In this document: positions 47,271 through 56,565 of the stretch, in pieces | How the letters are laid out: each line of letters opens with the position of its first letter | How positions within the stretch are numbered: the first letter of the stretch is position 1 | Source: Marinobacter sp. DY40_1A1 | GTDB lineage: Bacteria > Pseudomonadota > Gammaproteobacteria > Pseudomonadales > Oleiphilaceae | Length of the DNA stretch: 64,000 nt | Reading direction: 5' to 3' | Assembly (NCBI RefSeq): GCF_016597815.1 | Contig: NZ_VCHA01000003.1 | Location: 461,465-525,464, forward strand | Made by a program: the position numbers and the translations under genes | The notes under the pieces: model-generated | Databases searched by the model: none | What the model saw: the letters and a program-made list of their open reading frames with translations, nothing else | What the model was told of the DNA's origin: nothing

Positions 47271-48254
47271 TTACGCGCTCCCCTGCGACGTCTTTGTATT
47301 GTCGATACGCTCAAGAACCCTCATAACAGCACTACGGGCCCGAACATTCTCACTAACCTCACCGGCACCGGCCTTGCTCGCCTTGCCTATCAACCTGAAA
47401 TCCGAAGTCTCCTGTGCCGCCGTTACCGGAATACCCTTGGGTAACCTGGGGCCGCGAGCGAGATCTCGCATAAAGCGCTTTACCAGCCGGTCTTCCAGCG
47501 AGTGAAAACTGATCACAACCAACCGTCCACCAGGCGCAAGCCTGTCGACCGCCGCCTGCAACCCGATTTCCAGATCTTCCAACTCGCGATTTATAAAGAT
47601 TCGTATCGCCTGGAACGTCCGGGTTGCCGGGTGTTTATGCTTCTCTTTCCTGGGCACGGCTTCGCTGACCAATGCGGCCAACTGAAGTGTTGTTTCGATC
47701 GGTGCTTCTTTACGCCGCTCAACGACCTGCCGAGCAATGCGGCGGGAGAATTTCTCCTCGCCGTAGCGAAAAATCACATCTGCAATTTCCTGTTCTTCGG
47801 CATACATCAACCACTCTGCCGCACTTGGCGACTGCTGGGGGTTCATGCGCATATCAAGGGGACCATCACGCATAAAGCTGAAGCCTCTGGACGCATCATC
47901 CAGCTGCGGCGACGAGACACCAAGATCCATCAGCACGCCATCAACCTGCTCCCAACCTGCTTCAGACACAGCGCGGCCGAGCTCAGCAAAGGAGCCGTGA
48001 AAATACTTGAAACGGGAATCGGCTTCCGCAAGCTTTTCAGCTACGAGGATCGCCTCGGGGTCTTTGTCGATGCCCAGCAACTGGCCAGAGGTACCCAAAC
48101 ACCCCAAAACGAGCTGACTATGCCCACCGCGGCCGAATGTTGCGTCTACATAGCTACCATCGGGATCGCTGACCATATAGTCGACCGCCGAATCCAGGAG
48201 CACCGAGCGATGGGAAAATTCCGCTCCGGCCTCCGGCTTGCGATCAGAGGTCAT
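47271..48254 (-). CDS. rsmH: 16S rRNA (cytosine-1402-N4)-methyltransferase RsmH
   Basis: Methylates C1402 of 16S rRNA; RsmI in this window adds the 2'-O-methyl on the same base, so both enzymes for m4Cm1402 are here. 327 residues. [16 protein letters not shown]-binding [35 protein letters not shown] and the closing [19 protein letters not shown] are standard. Its ATG overlaps mraZ by four bases. Confidence 0.97.
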   Translation of the reverse strand: MTSDRKPEAGAEFSHRSVLLDSAVDYMVSDPDGSYVDATFGRGGHSQLVLGCLGTSGQLLGIDKDPEAILVAEKLAEADSRFKYFHGSFAELGRAVSEAGWEQVDGVLMDLGVSSPQLDDASRGFSFMRDGPLDMRMNPQQSPSAAEWLMYAEEQEIADVIFRYGEEKFSRRIARQVVERRKEAPIETTLQLAALVSEAVPRKEKHKHPATRTFQAIRIFINRELEDLEIGLQAAVDRLAPGGRLVVISFHSLEDRLVKRFMRDLARGPRLPKGIPVTAAQETSDFRLIGKASKAGAGEVSENVRARSAVMRVLERIDNTKTSQGSA

Positions 48255-48703
48255 AGGGAAAGCGCCTCCATCTCGGGCGGAATGTCTTCATCGCATGAAG
48301 TCTCGTCCAGCCATTCGAACCAACGCTCTTCACTCCATAACTCCAGCTTCTTGCCCTGCCCGACGAGCATCAGCTTTTTTTCCAGATTGGCGTGCCTGCG
48401 CAAGGTTGGTGGTACCAGAATGCGACCGGCCGAGTCCATTTCCATGGGCGCTGCATTACCTAAGACCAGGCGCTGCAGACGACGAACTGGCTTTTTCATG
48501 TTGGGAAGATCTTCGATCTTCACACGAAGAATCTCCCACTCAGGCTCCGGGTAAACCAGTACACAGCGCTCTTCATCAGCATTTGCAGTCAATACAATGC
48601 GGCCACCACAGGCTTGCGCGAGGGTCTCGCGCACCTTGGCGGGGATCGCCAAGCGACCCTTTGCATCCATATTGATGGCATGACTGCCGAGAAAATTGCT
48701 CAT
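48251..48703 (-). CDS. mraZ: Transcriptional regulator MraZ
   Basis: AbrB-like, ring-forming repressor of the dcw operon. 150 residues with two MraZ repeats: [17 protein letters not shown] (about 8-24) and [18 protein letters not shown] (about 88-105), each with the DxxGR DNA-contact motif. It is the first gene after the promoter and MraZ boxes at 48730-48800 and therefore likely controls its own operon. Confidence 0.97.
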   Translation of the reverse strand: MSNFLGSHAINMDAKGRLAIPAKVRETLAQACGGRIVLTANADEERCVLVYPEPEWEILRVKIEDLPNMKKPVRRLQRLVLGNAAPMEMDSAGRILVPPTLRRHANLEKKLMLVGQGKKLELWSEERWFEWLDETSCDEDIPPEMEALSL

Positions 48704-48729
48704 TTACACCGTCTCTGGAGACTCAAATT

Positions 48730-48763
48730 CCACAAATAACCACTAGAAACCACTTTTTCCCAC
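48730..48763 (-). promoter_or_regulatory. Four MraZ boxes with 10-bp period
   Basis: On the minus strand GTGG occurs four times at exact 10-base steps (plus-strand CCAC at 48730, 48740, 48750 and 48760), the first reading GTGGGAAAAA. MraZ is known to bind direct TGGGN5-type repeats spaced by one helical turn upstream of mraZ. The boxes lie just after the predicted transcription start, so bound MraZ would block the promoter. Confidence 0.85.
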
Positions 48764-48771
48764 TTGTGCAC

Positions 48772-48800
48772 ACTATAGAAACACGCAATTCACAATGCAA
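48772..48800 (-). promoter_or_regulatory. Promoter of the dcw operon (Pmra)
   Basis: On the minus strand TTGCAT (48800-48795), a 17-base spacer, then TATAGT (48777-48772): close to the sigma-70 consensus at optimal spacing. Predicted start near 48765, leaving a leader of about 62 bases that contains the MraZ boxes. The rest of the gap up to rnpB (48801-49001) has only T-rich sequence and a small GACTC-GTGT-GAGTC hairpin (48857-48870). Confidence 0.8.
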
Positions 48801-49010
48801 GCGCCGTCAACGACGCCACTCTTGGGAAAGTTCCTTTTATGACAACAGGTTACGGCGACTCGTGTGAGTCAGAGGTGACATTACGGAAAAGAAAAGAAGG
48901 AAAATCAAACACCTGCAAAAATGTCTGAAGAAGACAAGTGAGGTTTAAGATTTTTTGGCTATAAGAAATATGCAGTGATAATAAACAGGCTTCATGAAGG
49001 GAAAAAAGGC

Positions 49011-49367
<357 letters not shown>

Positions 49368-49374
49368 GGGCGAG

Positions 49375-49403
49375 ACAATACTATTGCACCACGCACCATG
49401 CAA
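49375..49403 (-). promoter_or_regulatory. rnpB promoter
   Basis: On the minus strand TTGCAT (49403-49398), 17 bases, TATTGT (49380-49375). The predicted start falls at about 49368, exactly at the RNA's 5' end, which supports both the promoter and the RNA boundary. It lies just past the end of rsmI's neighbour region on a shared 50-bp spacer. Confidence 0.8.
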
Positions 49404-49424
49404 GGAAAAGCGCAGAACAAAAGG

Positions 49425-50321
49425 TCAACCCTCCTTGAGCTCCAAGGCACGCTGATACAGTTCGTTCTTGCTAAGGCCACTCAAACCGGAGGCTATCTTT
49501 GCCACTTTTTTCAGCGGCAGCTCCGCCATCAGAAGGCCCAGCAAATGATCAACATCCAATTCACCGGCCATCAACCCGGCCTCGGCCTTTTCCGCTCCTC
49601 GCACCATCACAACGAACTCGCCACGACTGCCGTGGGGGTCATCCGTCAAGGTGGCGTGCACATCTGCTACCGTACCAGAATAGAACGTTTCAAAGGCCTT
49701 GGTGATCTCGCGACCAAGCACAATCTCCCGCTGCGCCCCCATAACCTCCGCTATATCCGCGACTGTATTCAGTATCCTGTGAGGCGACTCGTAAAACACC
49801 AGCGTCGCAACCTCCTTGCGAAGCTCTTCCAGGGCTGTGCGCCGACCAGCACCCTTTGCGGGCAGAAAACCCACGAACAAAAACCGGTCGGTGGGCAGAC
49901 CCGCAGCACTCAGGGCAGCTACCAGCGCGCAAGGCCCGGGTATCGGGCTAACCCGCAGCCCTTCCGCCCTGGCTTCCCGAACCAGCACATAACCCGGATC
50001 GGAGATTAACGGCGTGCCCGCGTCTGAGATCAAAGCAACATCAGCACCAGCCAACAGCTGCTCCAGTATATTCTGAACCCTGCCCCGCTCATTGTGATCA
50101 TGTAATGCGATCAACGGCTTGCTGATACCAATATGTTGTAACAACCGCCCACTGTGGCGAGTATCCTCTGCCGCAATGACGGCCACGCTCGAAAGCACCT
50201 TAACCGCGCGCGGTGATAGATCATCCATATTGCCAATAGGGGTCGCAACGATATAGAGCGTTCCCCGATTATCACCTGACCTTATTACCTGCACGGCAGG
50301 CTGATCCGATTCAGATTTCAA
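49425..50321 (-). CDS. rsmI: 16S rRNA (cytidine-1402-2'-O)-methyltransferase RsmI
   Basis: Tetrapyrrole-methylase-fold enzyme that methylates the 2'-OH of C1402. 298 residues. TLYIVATPIGNMDDLSPRA, AEDTRHSGRLLQHIGI, ALISDAGTPLISDPGYVLV and the FYESPHRILNTVADI block identify it. It is divergent from lpoA, as yraL is from yraM in E. coli. The partner RsmH is encoded 1.2 kb away in the dcw cluster. Confidence 0.96.
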   Translation of the reverse strand: MKSESDQPAVQVIRSGDNRGTLYIVATPIGNMDDLSPRAVKVLSSVAVIAAEDTRHSGRLLQHIGISKPLIALHDHNERGRVQNILEQLLAGADVALISDAGTPLISDPGYVLVREARAEGLRVSPIPGPCALVAALSAAGLPTDRFLFVGFLPAKGAGRRTALEELRKEVATLVFYESPHRILNTVADIAEVMGAQREIVLGREITKAFETFYSGTVADVHATLTDDPHGSRGEFVVMVRGAEKAEAGLMAGELDVDHLLGLLMAELPLKKVAKIASGLSGLSKNELYQRALELKEG

Positions 50322-50452
50322 AATGTGTGCCTCGCATGGAGAGACGGCGCCACCATGACACCTGCGTCATGTGAATTGGCCCGGGAGCTGTTAAACTTGC
50401 CACCATCAGATCGACGCCACAAGCCAAAACTCCGGAATCTATAGAGCTTGCC

Positions 50453-52315
50453 ATGACAAAGAATCCTGCTAATCATCGTGCCCTGGCCGGTATTTTCATG
50501 CTCACCCTGCTGTTTGCAGGGTGCGCCAGTATCGACCTGGACTCGCACATTGCCCAGTCTCCTTCCCAGGCACTTGAGCTTGCGGCAAAAGAAAGCAACC
50601 CTGAAGTTGCGCAGCGATACCTTCTAAAGGTCGCCAGCCAGTTCCAGGATCGGGATGACCACCGCGCCGCCCGCACATTACTGCAGAGCACTCAACTGGC
50701 GCAACCCGCACCTGCCCTCCATGCACAAAAGCAACTACTCTCCATGGCCAGCGCAGTGGCCCTCGAAGATCGCGAGTGGGCAGGTAGCATTGTCACCAAA
50801 ATTTCTCCAGACAACTTCAAAGGCTACAACTCGGAACTCGTTAGCCGGGCTGCCAACCTTCAGGCCGAAACCTATGCCCTCGTAGATGACCGTCTCTCCG
50901 CCGCCATGACACTAGTGCTGCTCTCCCAATCTGACGGCAATGTAAATCCGCAGCAGATACATGACCAGATCTGGGCATTCCTGAAAGCGGTTCCAGATCA
51001 AAAACTCGCAGCCGCAAAAGAGCGGAGCATCGGTTTTGAAACTGAGGGATGGCTCGAACTCGCAGTCAGCATTCGTACACCCGGACTCAGCATCGACGAT
51101 CAAGGCCGAATTATCAGGCGCTGGCAAAATAGCCGGCCCGGGCACCCTGCTGCGCAGATACTGCCGTCAGAACTTCAACTCATCGCCAACCTGGCGGAAA
51201 GCCGGCCAGAAAAAATCGCGCTCGCCCTGCCACTTAATGGCCCTTTGGCCAGTGCTGGCAAAGCCATTCGAGATGGGTTCCTGGCGGCTTACTATCAGGA
51301 TAAATCAGCAGATCGAAGCAAAACCGACATTCGCGTCATTGATACATCCGGCAAACCGTTTGAAAAACTCTACAAAGAACTTGCTGCTGAAGATATGGAC
51401 CTGATTATCGGCCCCCTTGAGAAGGAAGCCCTGGCAAGCCTTACAAACATGAAAACTCTACCCGTTCCAGCGCTGGGACTTAACTACCTGCCTGATGGCA
51501 CAACGCTGCCCGATGGCTTGTACCAGTTTGGCCTATCGGCTGAGGACGAAGCCCGTCAAATTGCAGACAGACTGTCCGGGCAAAACATCAACCAGGTTCT
51601 GGTGCTGATTCCCCAGGGTGAGTGGGGTGACCGCGTCGAGGCAGCCCTGCTGAAGCGTATGCAGCAGAACGGCGCAATTGCTCTGGATATAGAACGCTTC
51701 TTCCGCGAGGACAACCTGCGAGCTGTCACTGCAGACCTGCTAGGCATCACCGTGTCGCGGGACCGAGCCATTCAGGTTGAGCGAACCATTGGACTGAACG
51801 TAGAGTTCGAACCGCGCCGCAGACAGGATGCAGAGGCGATTGTCATGGTGGCCGAGCCAGCCGTTGCTCGCCAACTCAAACCCCTGTTCGCCTACTATTT
51901 TGGAGGCGACCTGCCGGTCTATTCACCTTCAATTATTTACGAAGGCACACCAGATGCTGGCCGCGATCGCGATCTCAACCGGGTAGTTTTCACGGACATC
52001 CCCTGGGTGCTAAACGATAAAAACCCATTGCGTGAAGAGGCAGCCAAGGCCTTACCGGGTACCCGAGGCCAACTCGGTCGGCTATTTGCCATGGGAGCCG
52101 ATGCATGGCAACTGAGCAAACGTCTCCCCTTGCTTCGCCAGGTCCAGACCGCTTCAATCGATGGACAAACAGGTCAACTTACCATGACCCCTGAAGGAAG
52201 CATTCACAGGCAGCAACTTTGGGCTCAATTCAGGAACGGGACACCCAAACGGCTACCCGAACCAGCCCCTGAAGACAATGAAGACGCAGCGAGCCCTCAG
52301 ATGCTGACAAACTGA
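50453..52315 (+). CDS. lpoA: LpoA-like outer-membrane lipoprotein, activator of penicillin-binding proteins
   Basis: 620 residues. Signal peptide with lipobox LLFAGC (Cys24), so a substrate of Lgt. Residues 40-220 are TPR-like helices (AQRYLLKVASQFQDRDDHRAA), and residues 245-590 resemble a type I periplasmic binding fold (IALALPLNGPLASAGKAIRDGFLAA; DLIIGPLEKEALASLTN). In E. coli LpoA reaches through the wall to stimulate PBP1A. It heads lpoA-yraN-diaA. The last 30 residues are Pro/Glu-rich and likely disordered. Confidence 0.9.
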   Translation: MTKNPANHRALAGIFMLTLLFAGCASIDLDSHIAQSPSQALELAAKESNPEVAQRYLLKVASQFQDRDDHRAARTLLQSTQLAQPAPALHAQKQLLSMASAVALEDREWAGSIVTKISPDNFKGYNSELVSRAANLQAETYALVDDRLSAAMTLVLLSQSDGNVNPQQIHDQIWAFLKAVPDQKLAAAKERSIGFETEGWLELAVSIRTPGLSIDDQGRIIRRWQNSRPGHPAAQILPSELQLIANLAESRPEKIALALPLNGPLASAGKAIRDGFLAAYYQDKSADRSKTDIRVIDTSGKPFEKLYKELAAEDMDLIIGPLEKEALASLTNMKTLPVPALGLNYLPDGTTLPDGLYQFGLSAEDEARQIADRLSGQNINQVLVLIPQGEWGDRVEAALLKRMQQNGAIALDIERFFREDNLRAVTADLLGITVSRDRAIQVERTIGLNVEFEPRRRQDAEAIVMVAEPAVARQLKPLFAYYFGGDLPVYSPSIIYEGTPDAGRDRDLNRVVFTDIPWVLNDKNPLREEAAKALPGTRGQLGRLFAMGADAWQLSKRLPLLRQVQTASIDGQTGQLTMTPEGSIHRQQLWAQFRNGTPKRLPEPAPEDNEDAASPQMLTN

Positions 52316-52344
52316 CAGCCACTCTCACATGGAAAGCAAGCGCC

Positions 52345-52713
52345 ATGGAAGGCCGAAAAGCCATTGGAACGTATTTTGAAGGTGTAGCCGCGCGATACCT
52401 TGAGGCTCACGGAGTACATATCCGGGAGCGCAACGTGTACAGCCGCGGCGGCGAGATAGATCTAATAGGGCAAGACCAGGACACCCTCGTTTTCTTCGAA
52501 GTGCGATACCGAGGCAGTGGCAGTCTTGTTGACCCAGCCAGCTCGATTTCTTACCCGAAGCAAAAGCGGCTTCTGAAAGCTGCATCCTTCTATCTGCATC
52601 GCCACCACCTCTGGGACGCCAACACCCGAATAGACGTAGTGGCAATCAGCCCGGGAACCGTAAAAAAATACCGGGTACAATGGATCAAAAATGCAATCCA
52701 GGCGGATATATAG
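52345..52713 (+). CDS. yraN: YraN family protein (UPF0102)
   Basis: 122 residues with the restriction-endonuclease-like core of the family: GTYFEGVAARYLEAHG near the start, then RGGEIDLIGQDQDTLVFFEV, which holds the ExD...ExK-like residues (here E-V-R, so the Lys position is Arg), and KQKRLLKAASFYL. Function is unproven; a nuclease role is inferred from the fold. It lies between lpoA and diaA, spaced 29 and 6 bp. Confidence 0.9.
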   Translation: MEGRKAIGTYFEGVAARYLEAHGVHIRERNVYSRGGEIDLIGQDQDTLVFFEVRYRGSGSLVDPASSISYPKQKRLLKAASFYLHRHHLWDANTRIDVVAISPGTVKKYRVQWIKNAIQADI

Positions 52714-52719
52714 ACTCTG

Positions 52720-53310
52720 ATGAACGACATGGGCAACATGATCAACCAGTTATTTGCCAGCCACATGGAGCACACTGCACAAGCGGCAAGCAGTGTTGGC
52801 CCAGCCATAGAGCAGGCAGCGGACGCCTTCGTAAACGCACTACTCCATGACGGGAAAATCATCACCTGCGCCAATGGTAACGCCAACGTAGTCGCTCAGT
52901 ATTTCTGTACGGCTTTTCTTAATCGCTTTGAACAAGACCGGCCAGCCCTTCCAGCCATCAACCTGGGAGCAGACGCCACTACCTATTCAGCTATCTGTCG
53001 TGACAACCGTTTTAATGACACCTTCTCACGCCAGGTTAAAGCCATAGGCAAACCTGGAGACCTTCTGTTCGTGATTGTTGATGACGGCCACAAAGCCAAC
53101 CTCATTCAGGCTATCCAGGCAGCCCACGACAGGGAAATGAATGTGGTTGTGCTAAGCGCACGGGAGAAGTCCGACATAACCTCCCTGATGCACTCAGAAG
53201 ACCACGAGATCGCATTAAACGACCTGTCTCCCACTGAGGCCACACCTCTGCTTATGCTGGTGATCAATGCCCTGTGTTCGCTGGTAGACGGAAAACTATT
53301 TGGGAGCTGA
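52720..53310 (+). CDS. diaA: DiaA-like SIS domain protein, DnaA partner
   Basis: 196 residues, a SIS fold that aligns end to end with E. coli DiaA: RFEQDRPALPAINLGADA, RQVKAIGKPGDLLFVI and a C-terminus ending KLFGS, which keeps the Leu-Phe pair known to be needed for DnaA binding in E. coli. The sugar-phosphate loops are lost: CGNGxSA reads CANGNAN (50-56), and the STRGNS loop reads VDDGHKA (120-126), so it cannot be a GmhA isomerase. DiaA promotes DnaA assembly at oriC. Context lpoA-yraN-diaA supports this. Start uncertain among Met 1, 4 and 7. Confidence 0.86.
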   Translation: MNDMGNMINQLFASHMEHTAQAASSVGPAIEQAADAFVNALLHDGKIITCANGNANVVAQYFCTAFLNRFEQDRPALPAINLGADATTYSAICRDNRFNDTFSRQVKAIGKPGDLLFVIVDDGHKANLIQAIQAAHDREMNVVVLSAREKSDITSLMHSEDHEIALNDLSPTEATPLLMLVINALCSLVDGKLFGS

Positions 53311-53312
53311 AC

Positions 53313-53341
53313 AAAAATGCCGGCTTGCGCCGGCATTTTTG
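53313..53341. terminator. Bidirectional terminator between diaA and sspB
   Basis: AAAAATGCCGGC-TTGC-GCCGGCATTTTT: a 12-bp stem with a four-base loop and A/T tracts on both sides, directly after diaA and 28 bp from the sspB stop on the other strand. Confidence 0.92.
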
Positions 53342-53368
53342 TCAGAACTTGAACCTAATACTTGTAAC

Positions 53369-53800
53369 TTACTTCACGACCTTCAGCGTAGGCCGCCCAG
53401 AAGGCCGCTCTTCCTGACCATTCTGCCTGGAATTCTCGCGATCATTAGTGCCGTCCGGATCCGGAGAGCCCGGCTCACTACCAAACACCATGCCTTCGCC
53501 ATTCTCTTTCGCGTAAATGGCCATGACCGCCTGCAGAGGAATGAACACCTGCATAGGCACACCGCCAAATCGCGCACTGAACTCCAGAGCACTATTGCCA
53601 ACAACCAGCGAACGCACTGCACCCGGGCTAATATTCAGAACAATCTGGCCATTCGCCACATGCGCTGTCGGCACCTGAACACCCTGAATGCCCGCATCCA
53701 CTACTATGTACGGAGTGCAGTCATTATCCAGTATCCACTCATTAAAAGCGCGCACCAAATAGGGGCGACTGGAAGTCATGGTGATCTTGTTATCAGGCAC
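53369..53800 (-). CDS. sspB: ClpXP specificity-enhancing factor SspB
   Basis: Adaptor that delivers ssrA-tagged proteins to ClpXP. 143 residues: folded domain 1-110 (SSRPYLVRAFNEWILDNDCTP, then AHVANGQIVLNISPGAV and the FSARFGGVPMQVFIP strand), a hydrophilic disordered linker of about 30 residues, and the ClpX-binding tail SGRPTLKVVK, very like the E. coli XB peptide. Follows sspA after 38 bp, the standard pair. Confidence 0.96.
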   Translation of the reverse strand: MPDNKITMTSSRPYLVRAFNEWILDNDCTPYIVVDAGIQGVQVPTAHVANGQIVLNISPGAVRSLVVGNSALEFSARFGGVPMQVFIPLQAVMAIYAKENGEGMVFGSEPGSPDPDGTNDRENSRQNGQEERPSGRPTLKVVK

Positions 53801-53838
53801 TGCGTTTCTCCTGTTCTCTATCGCGGACGCCAGCCAAA

Positions 53839-54468
53839 TCAGCTACGGATGTCTTCTTCGAGATCAGAAAGGCTAGCCTTGAAGCCCTCACGAGCGAACA
53901 AGTTGTCCATATACTTCTGGAGTGGCTTGGCCTGCTTATCATTAAGCTCAATGCCAAGGGCAGGCAAACGCCAGAGAATGGGTGCAATACAGCAGTCCAC
54001 AATTGTGAACTCCTCAGAGAGGAAAAACGGCATCTCACCGAACAAAGGTCCTGCAGCAAGCAGACCTTCACGTAATTCCTTACGAGCAGCCTCCGAAGCC
54101 TTAGCATTTGGCTGAAGCAGAATCTGGTCAACCAAACCACACCAGTCTCTTTGGATCCGGTGGATCATCAAACGACTATTAGCACGCGCGACCGGATAAA
54201 CCGGCAGCAGCGGGGGGTGCGGAAAACGCTCATCAAGATATTCCATCATGATGTTAGGCTCATACAGAACCAGATCACGATCTACCAATGTTGGCAGGGC
54301 GTTATACGGATTCATATCAGCCACTTCAGCTGGCGGATTATCCGGGTCAACATCAACGATATCAACGGTAACACCCTTCTCTGCCAGCACAATGCGCACT
54401 CTGTGGCTATAGTGGCTGGCCGGGTCTGAGAAAAATGTCATCGATGACCGCTTAGTCACAACGCCCAT
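53839..54468 (-). CDS. sspA: Stringent starvation protein A SspA
   Basis: RNA-polymerase-associated regulator with a glutathione-transferase fold. 209 residues: thioredoxin-like half starting [20 protein letters not shown] with no catalytic Cys/Ser and [20 protein letters not shown], then a helical half with the conserved surface pocket residues near [15 protein letters not shown]. Leads the sspA-sspB unit. It lies downstream of petABC and is separated from it by a terminator. Confidence 0.96.
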   Translation of the reverse strand: MGVVTKRSSMTFFSDPASHYSHRVRIVLAEKGVTVDIVDVDPDNPPAEVADMNPYNALPTLVDRDLVLYEPNIMMEYLDERFPHPPLLPVYPVARANSRLMIHRIQRDWCGLVDQILLQPNAKASEAARKELREGLLAAGPLFGEMPFFLSEEFTIVDCCIAPILWRLPALGIELNDKQAKPLQKYMDNLFAREGFKASLSDLEEDIRS

Positions 54469-54510
54469 AGAACTACCTCACGAGTAAACAAACCGAAATG
54501 GACCTGAAAA

Positions 54511-54549
54511 ACGCAAAAATTCCAGCGGGCCAATTAACGCCCACTGGAA
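54511..54549 (-). terminator. Terminator after petC
   Basis: TTCCAG...CTGGAA and GGGC...GCCC (54520-54549) make an 11-bp stem with one mismatch and an eight-base loop; on the minus strand it is followed by TTTTTGCGTTTTT. Ends the cytochrome bc1 operon ahead of sspA. Confidence 0.82.
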
Positions 54550-54577
54550 CTCAGGGAACAGGATTATACCCTATTTC

Positions 54578-55333
54578 TCAGTGCACGTCCTTCCAGTACT
54601 CACGATTGAGCAGGTAGGCGAAGACAAAGAAAATAGCGACAAAGATCAATACGAATATCCCGAGGCGCTCACGCTCAACTTTGATCGGATCCGCCATGTA
54701 AGACATAAAGTTTGTCATGTCGTACATGGCCTGATCAAACTCAGCGCCAGTCATACTGCCCTCAATGGCATACTCCGGACAAGCACCTGCGTTCCTGATG
54801 TTGCCACTCAGAGGCTCAACACTGGCTTTTTTGCCAATATTGGGCTCAACCGCACACAAACCCTGAAGGTCGACCAGAACATGAGGCATGCCTACCTTGT
54901 CGAACACCACGTTGTTCACACCTAGTGGGCGAGACTCGTCTTTGTAGAAGCCACGCAGATAGGAGTACAACCAGGACTCGCCACGCAAGCGGCTTTCCAG
55001 AGTAAGATCTGGTGGCGGAGCACCAAACCAGTCAGCTGCCATATCCTTGTTCATGGAGTTCTTCATCAGCTCACCAATCTGGGCGCCGGTGAAAATCAGA
55101 TTCTCCTCGAACAACTTGACCGGGATCTCCAGATCGTCAGCAACCCGCTTGTAACGGGCATACTCCATGGAGTGACACCCCATGCAGTAGTTCGTGAACA
55201 TTGCCGCACCGCGCTGCAATGATGCTTTGTCTGTGTGATCCGTTTTGATGTGGTCAAGCGGAACGCCGGCACCGGCTGCCAGTCCGAGAACCGGCAGGAA
55301 TGCGATGAAAAGACCAAAAATCAGCTTTCTCAT
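54578..55333 (-). CDS. petC: Cytochrome c1 subunit of the bc1 complex
   Basis: 251 residues from ATG 55333, which overlaps the petB stop by one base (TAATG). Signal peptide 1-20 (GLFIAFLPVLGLAAG), haem site CMGCH (50-54), long periplasmic domain with Met axial-ligand region (NFMSYMAD) and one C-terminal membrane anchor (FVLIFVAIFFVFAYLL). Passes electrons from the Rieske centre to soluble cytochrome c. A longer frame upstream lies inside petB and is rejected. Confidence 0.97.
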   Translation of the reverse strand: MRKLIFGLFIAFLPVLGLAAGAGVPLDHIKTDHTDKASLQRGAAMFTNYCMGCHSMEYARYKRVADDLEIPVKLFEENLIFTGAQIGELMKNSMNKDMAADWFGAPPPDLTLESRLRGESWLYSYLRGFYKDESRPLGVNNVVFDKVGMPHVLVDLQGLCAVEPNIGKKASVEPLSGNIRNAGACPEYAIEGSMTGAEFDQAMYDMTNFMSYMADPIKVERERLGIFVLIFVAIFFVFAYLLNREYWKDVH

Positions 55334-56565
55334 TATCCTGTCACCCTCTCTGGTACTGGCTTGGTTTTCTCCATGCGCGTGTAGAACGGCATCAGAATGA
55401 AGTAGAGGAAATACACTACTGTCAGTATCTGTGCAGCAGTGGTGCGACCCTCGGTAGCGGGAACCAGCCCAAGATAGCCGAGAATAACAAAGCTGATCGC
55501 GAACAGCGTCAAGGCAATCTTGCTCAACCAGCCCTTGTAGCGAATGGAGCGAACGGGGCTCCGATCCAGCCACGGCAGGACAAACAATATCGCGATAGCT
55601 CCACCCATAACCACAACACCCCAGAACTTTGCAGACAGGCCGAACAGATCAACCGTTACCGCACGCAACATGGCGTAGAAGGGTGTGAAGTACCACACAG
55701 GCGCAATATGCTCAGGTGTCTTCAGCGCATTTGCAGGCTCAAAGTTCGGCTTCTCTATAAACAGACCACCCATCTCAGGGAAGAAGAACACTACGATAAA
55801 GAAGATAAAGAAGAATACGGCCACGCCCACAAGATCGTGCACGGAGTAGTAGGGGTGGAACGGAATACCGTCTTTCGGAATGCCGTTTTCATCCTTGTTC
55901 TTCTTGATTTCAATACCGTCAGGGTTATTGGAGCCCACTTCATGCAAAGCAAGAATGTGAAGAACAACCAGGCCCAACAATACGATCGGAAGCGCGACTA
56001 CATGCAATGCAAAGAAGCGGTTCAGAGTAATACCGGAAATCAGGTAATCACCACGAATCCACAAAGACAAGTCTTCCCCGATAACCGGGATGGCGCCAAA
56101 GAGGTTAACAATTACCTGTGCGCCCCAGAAAGACATCTGTCCCCACGGCAACAAATAGCCCATGAAGGCTTCCGCCATCAGCACCAGGTAGATCAGCATC
56201 CCGAACAACCAGATCAACTCACGCGGCTTCTGGTACGATCCGTACATAAGACCGCGGAACATGTGAAGGTACACCACAATGAAGAAAGCGGAGGCACCCG
56301 TGGAGTGCAGGTAACGCAAGAGCCACCCCCACTGCACATCACGCATGATGTACTCGACGGAAGCGAAGGCCCCCTCACCGGTGGGATTATAGCTCATGGT
56401 AAGCCAGATACCCGTGACCAACTGGTTCACCAGTACAAGCATTGCCAGAGAACCGAAAAAATACCAGACGTTAAAGTTTTTCGGCGCGTAATATTTAGCC
56501 AGGTGTTTATTCCAGGCATCCACAACTGGCAGACGCTCGTCCACCCAATTAAGTAGCTTCTGCAT
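55333..56565 (-). CDS. petB: Cytochrome b subunit of the bc1 complex
   Basis: 410 residues, a full-length cytochrome b with eight helices (not the split b6/IV form). Haem His residues are in RYLHSTGASAFFIVVYLHMF and FALHVVALPIVLLGLVVLH; the Qo-site PEWY-type motif appears as TPEHIAPVWYFTPFYAML. Oxidises ubiquinol and pumps protons by the Q cycle. Start overlaps petA's stop by one base, so petA-petB-petC are coupled. Confidence 0.98.
   Translation of the reverse strand: MQKLLNWVDERLPVVDAWNKHLAKYYAPKNFNVWYFFGSLAMLVLVNQLVTGIWLTMSYNPTGEGAFASVEYIMRDVQWGWLLRYLHSTGASAFFIVVYLHMFRGLMYGSYQKPRELIWLFGMLIYLVLMAEAFMGYLLPWGQMSFWGAQVIVNLFGAIPVIGEDLSLWIRGDYLISGITLNRFFALHVVALPIVLLGLVVLHILALHEVGSNNPDGIEIKKNKDENGIPKDGIPFHPYYSVHDLVGVAVFFFIFFIVVFFFPEMGGLFIEKPNFEPANALKTPEHIAPVWYFTPFYAMLRAVTVDLFGLSAKFWGVVVMGGAIAILFVLPWLDRSPVRSIRYKGWLSKIALTLFAISFVILGYLGLVPATEGRTTAAQILTVVYFLYFILMPFYTRMEKTKPVPERVTG

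Noticed and set aside
52720..53310. Annotation as phosphoheptose isomerase GmhA
   Set aside because: Sugar-phosphate loops are missing and the sequence and context match DiaA.
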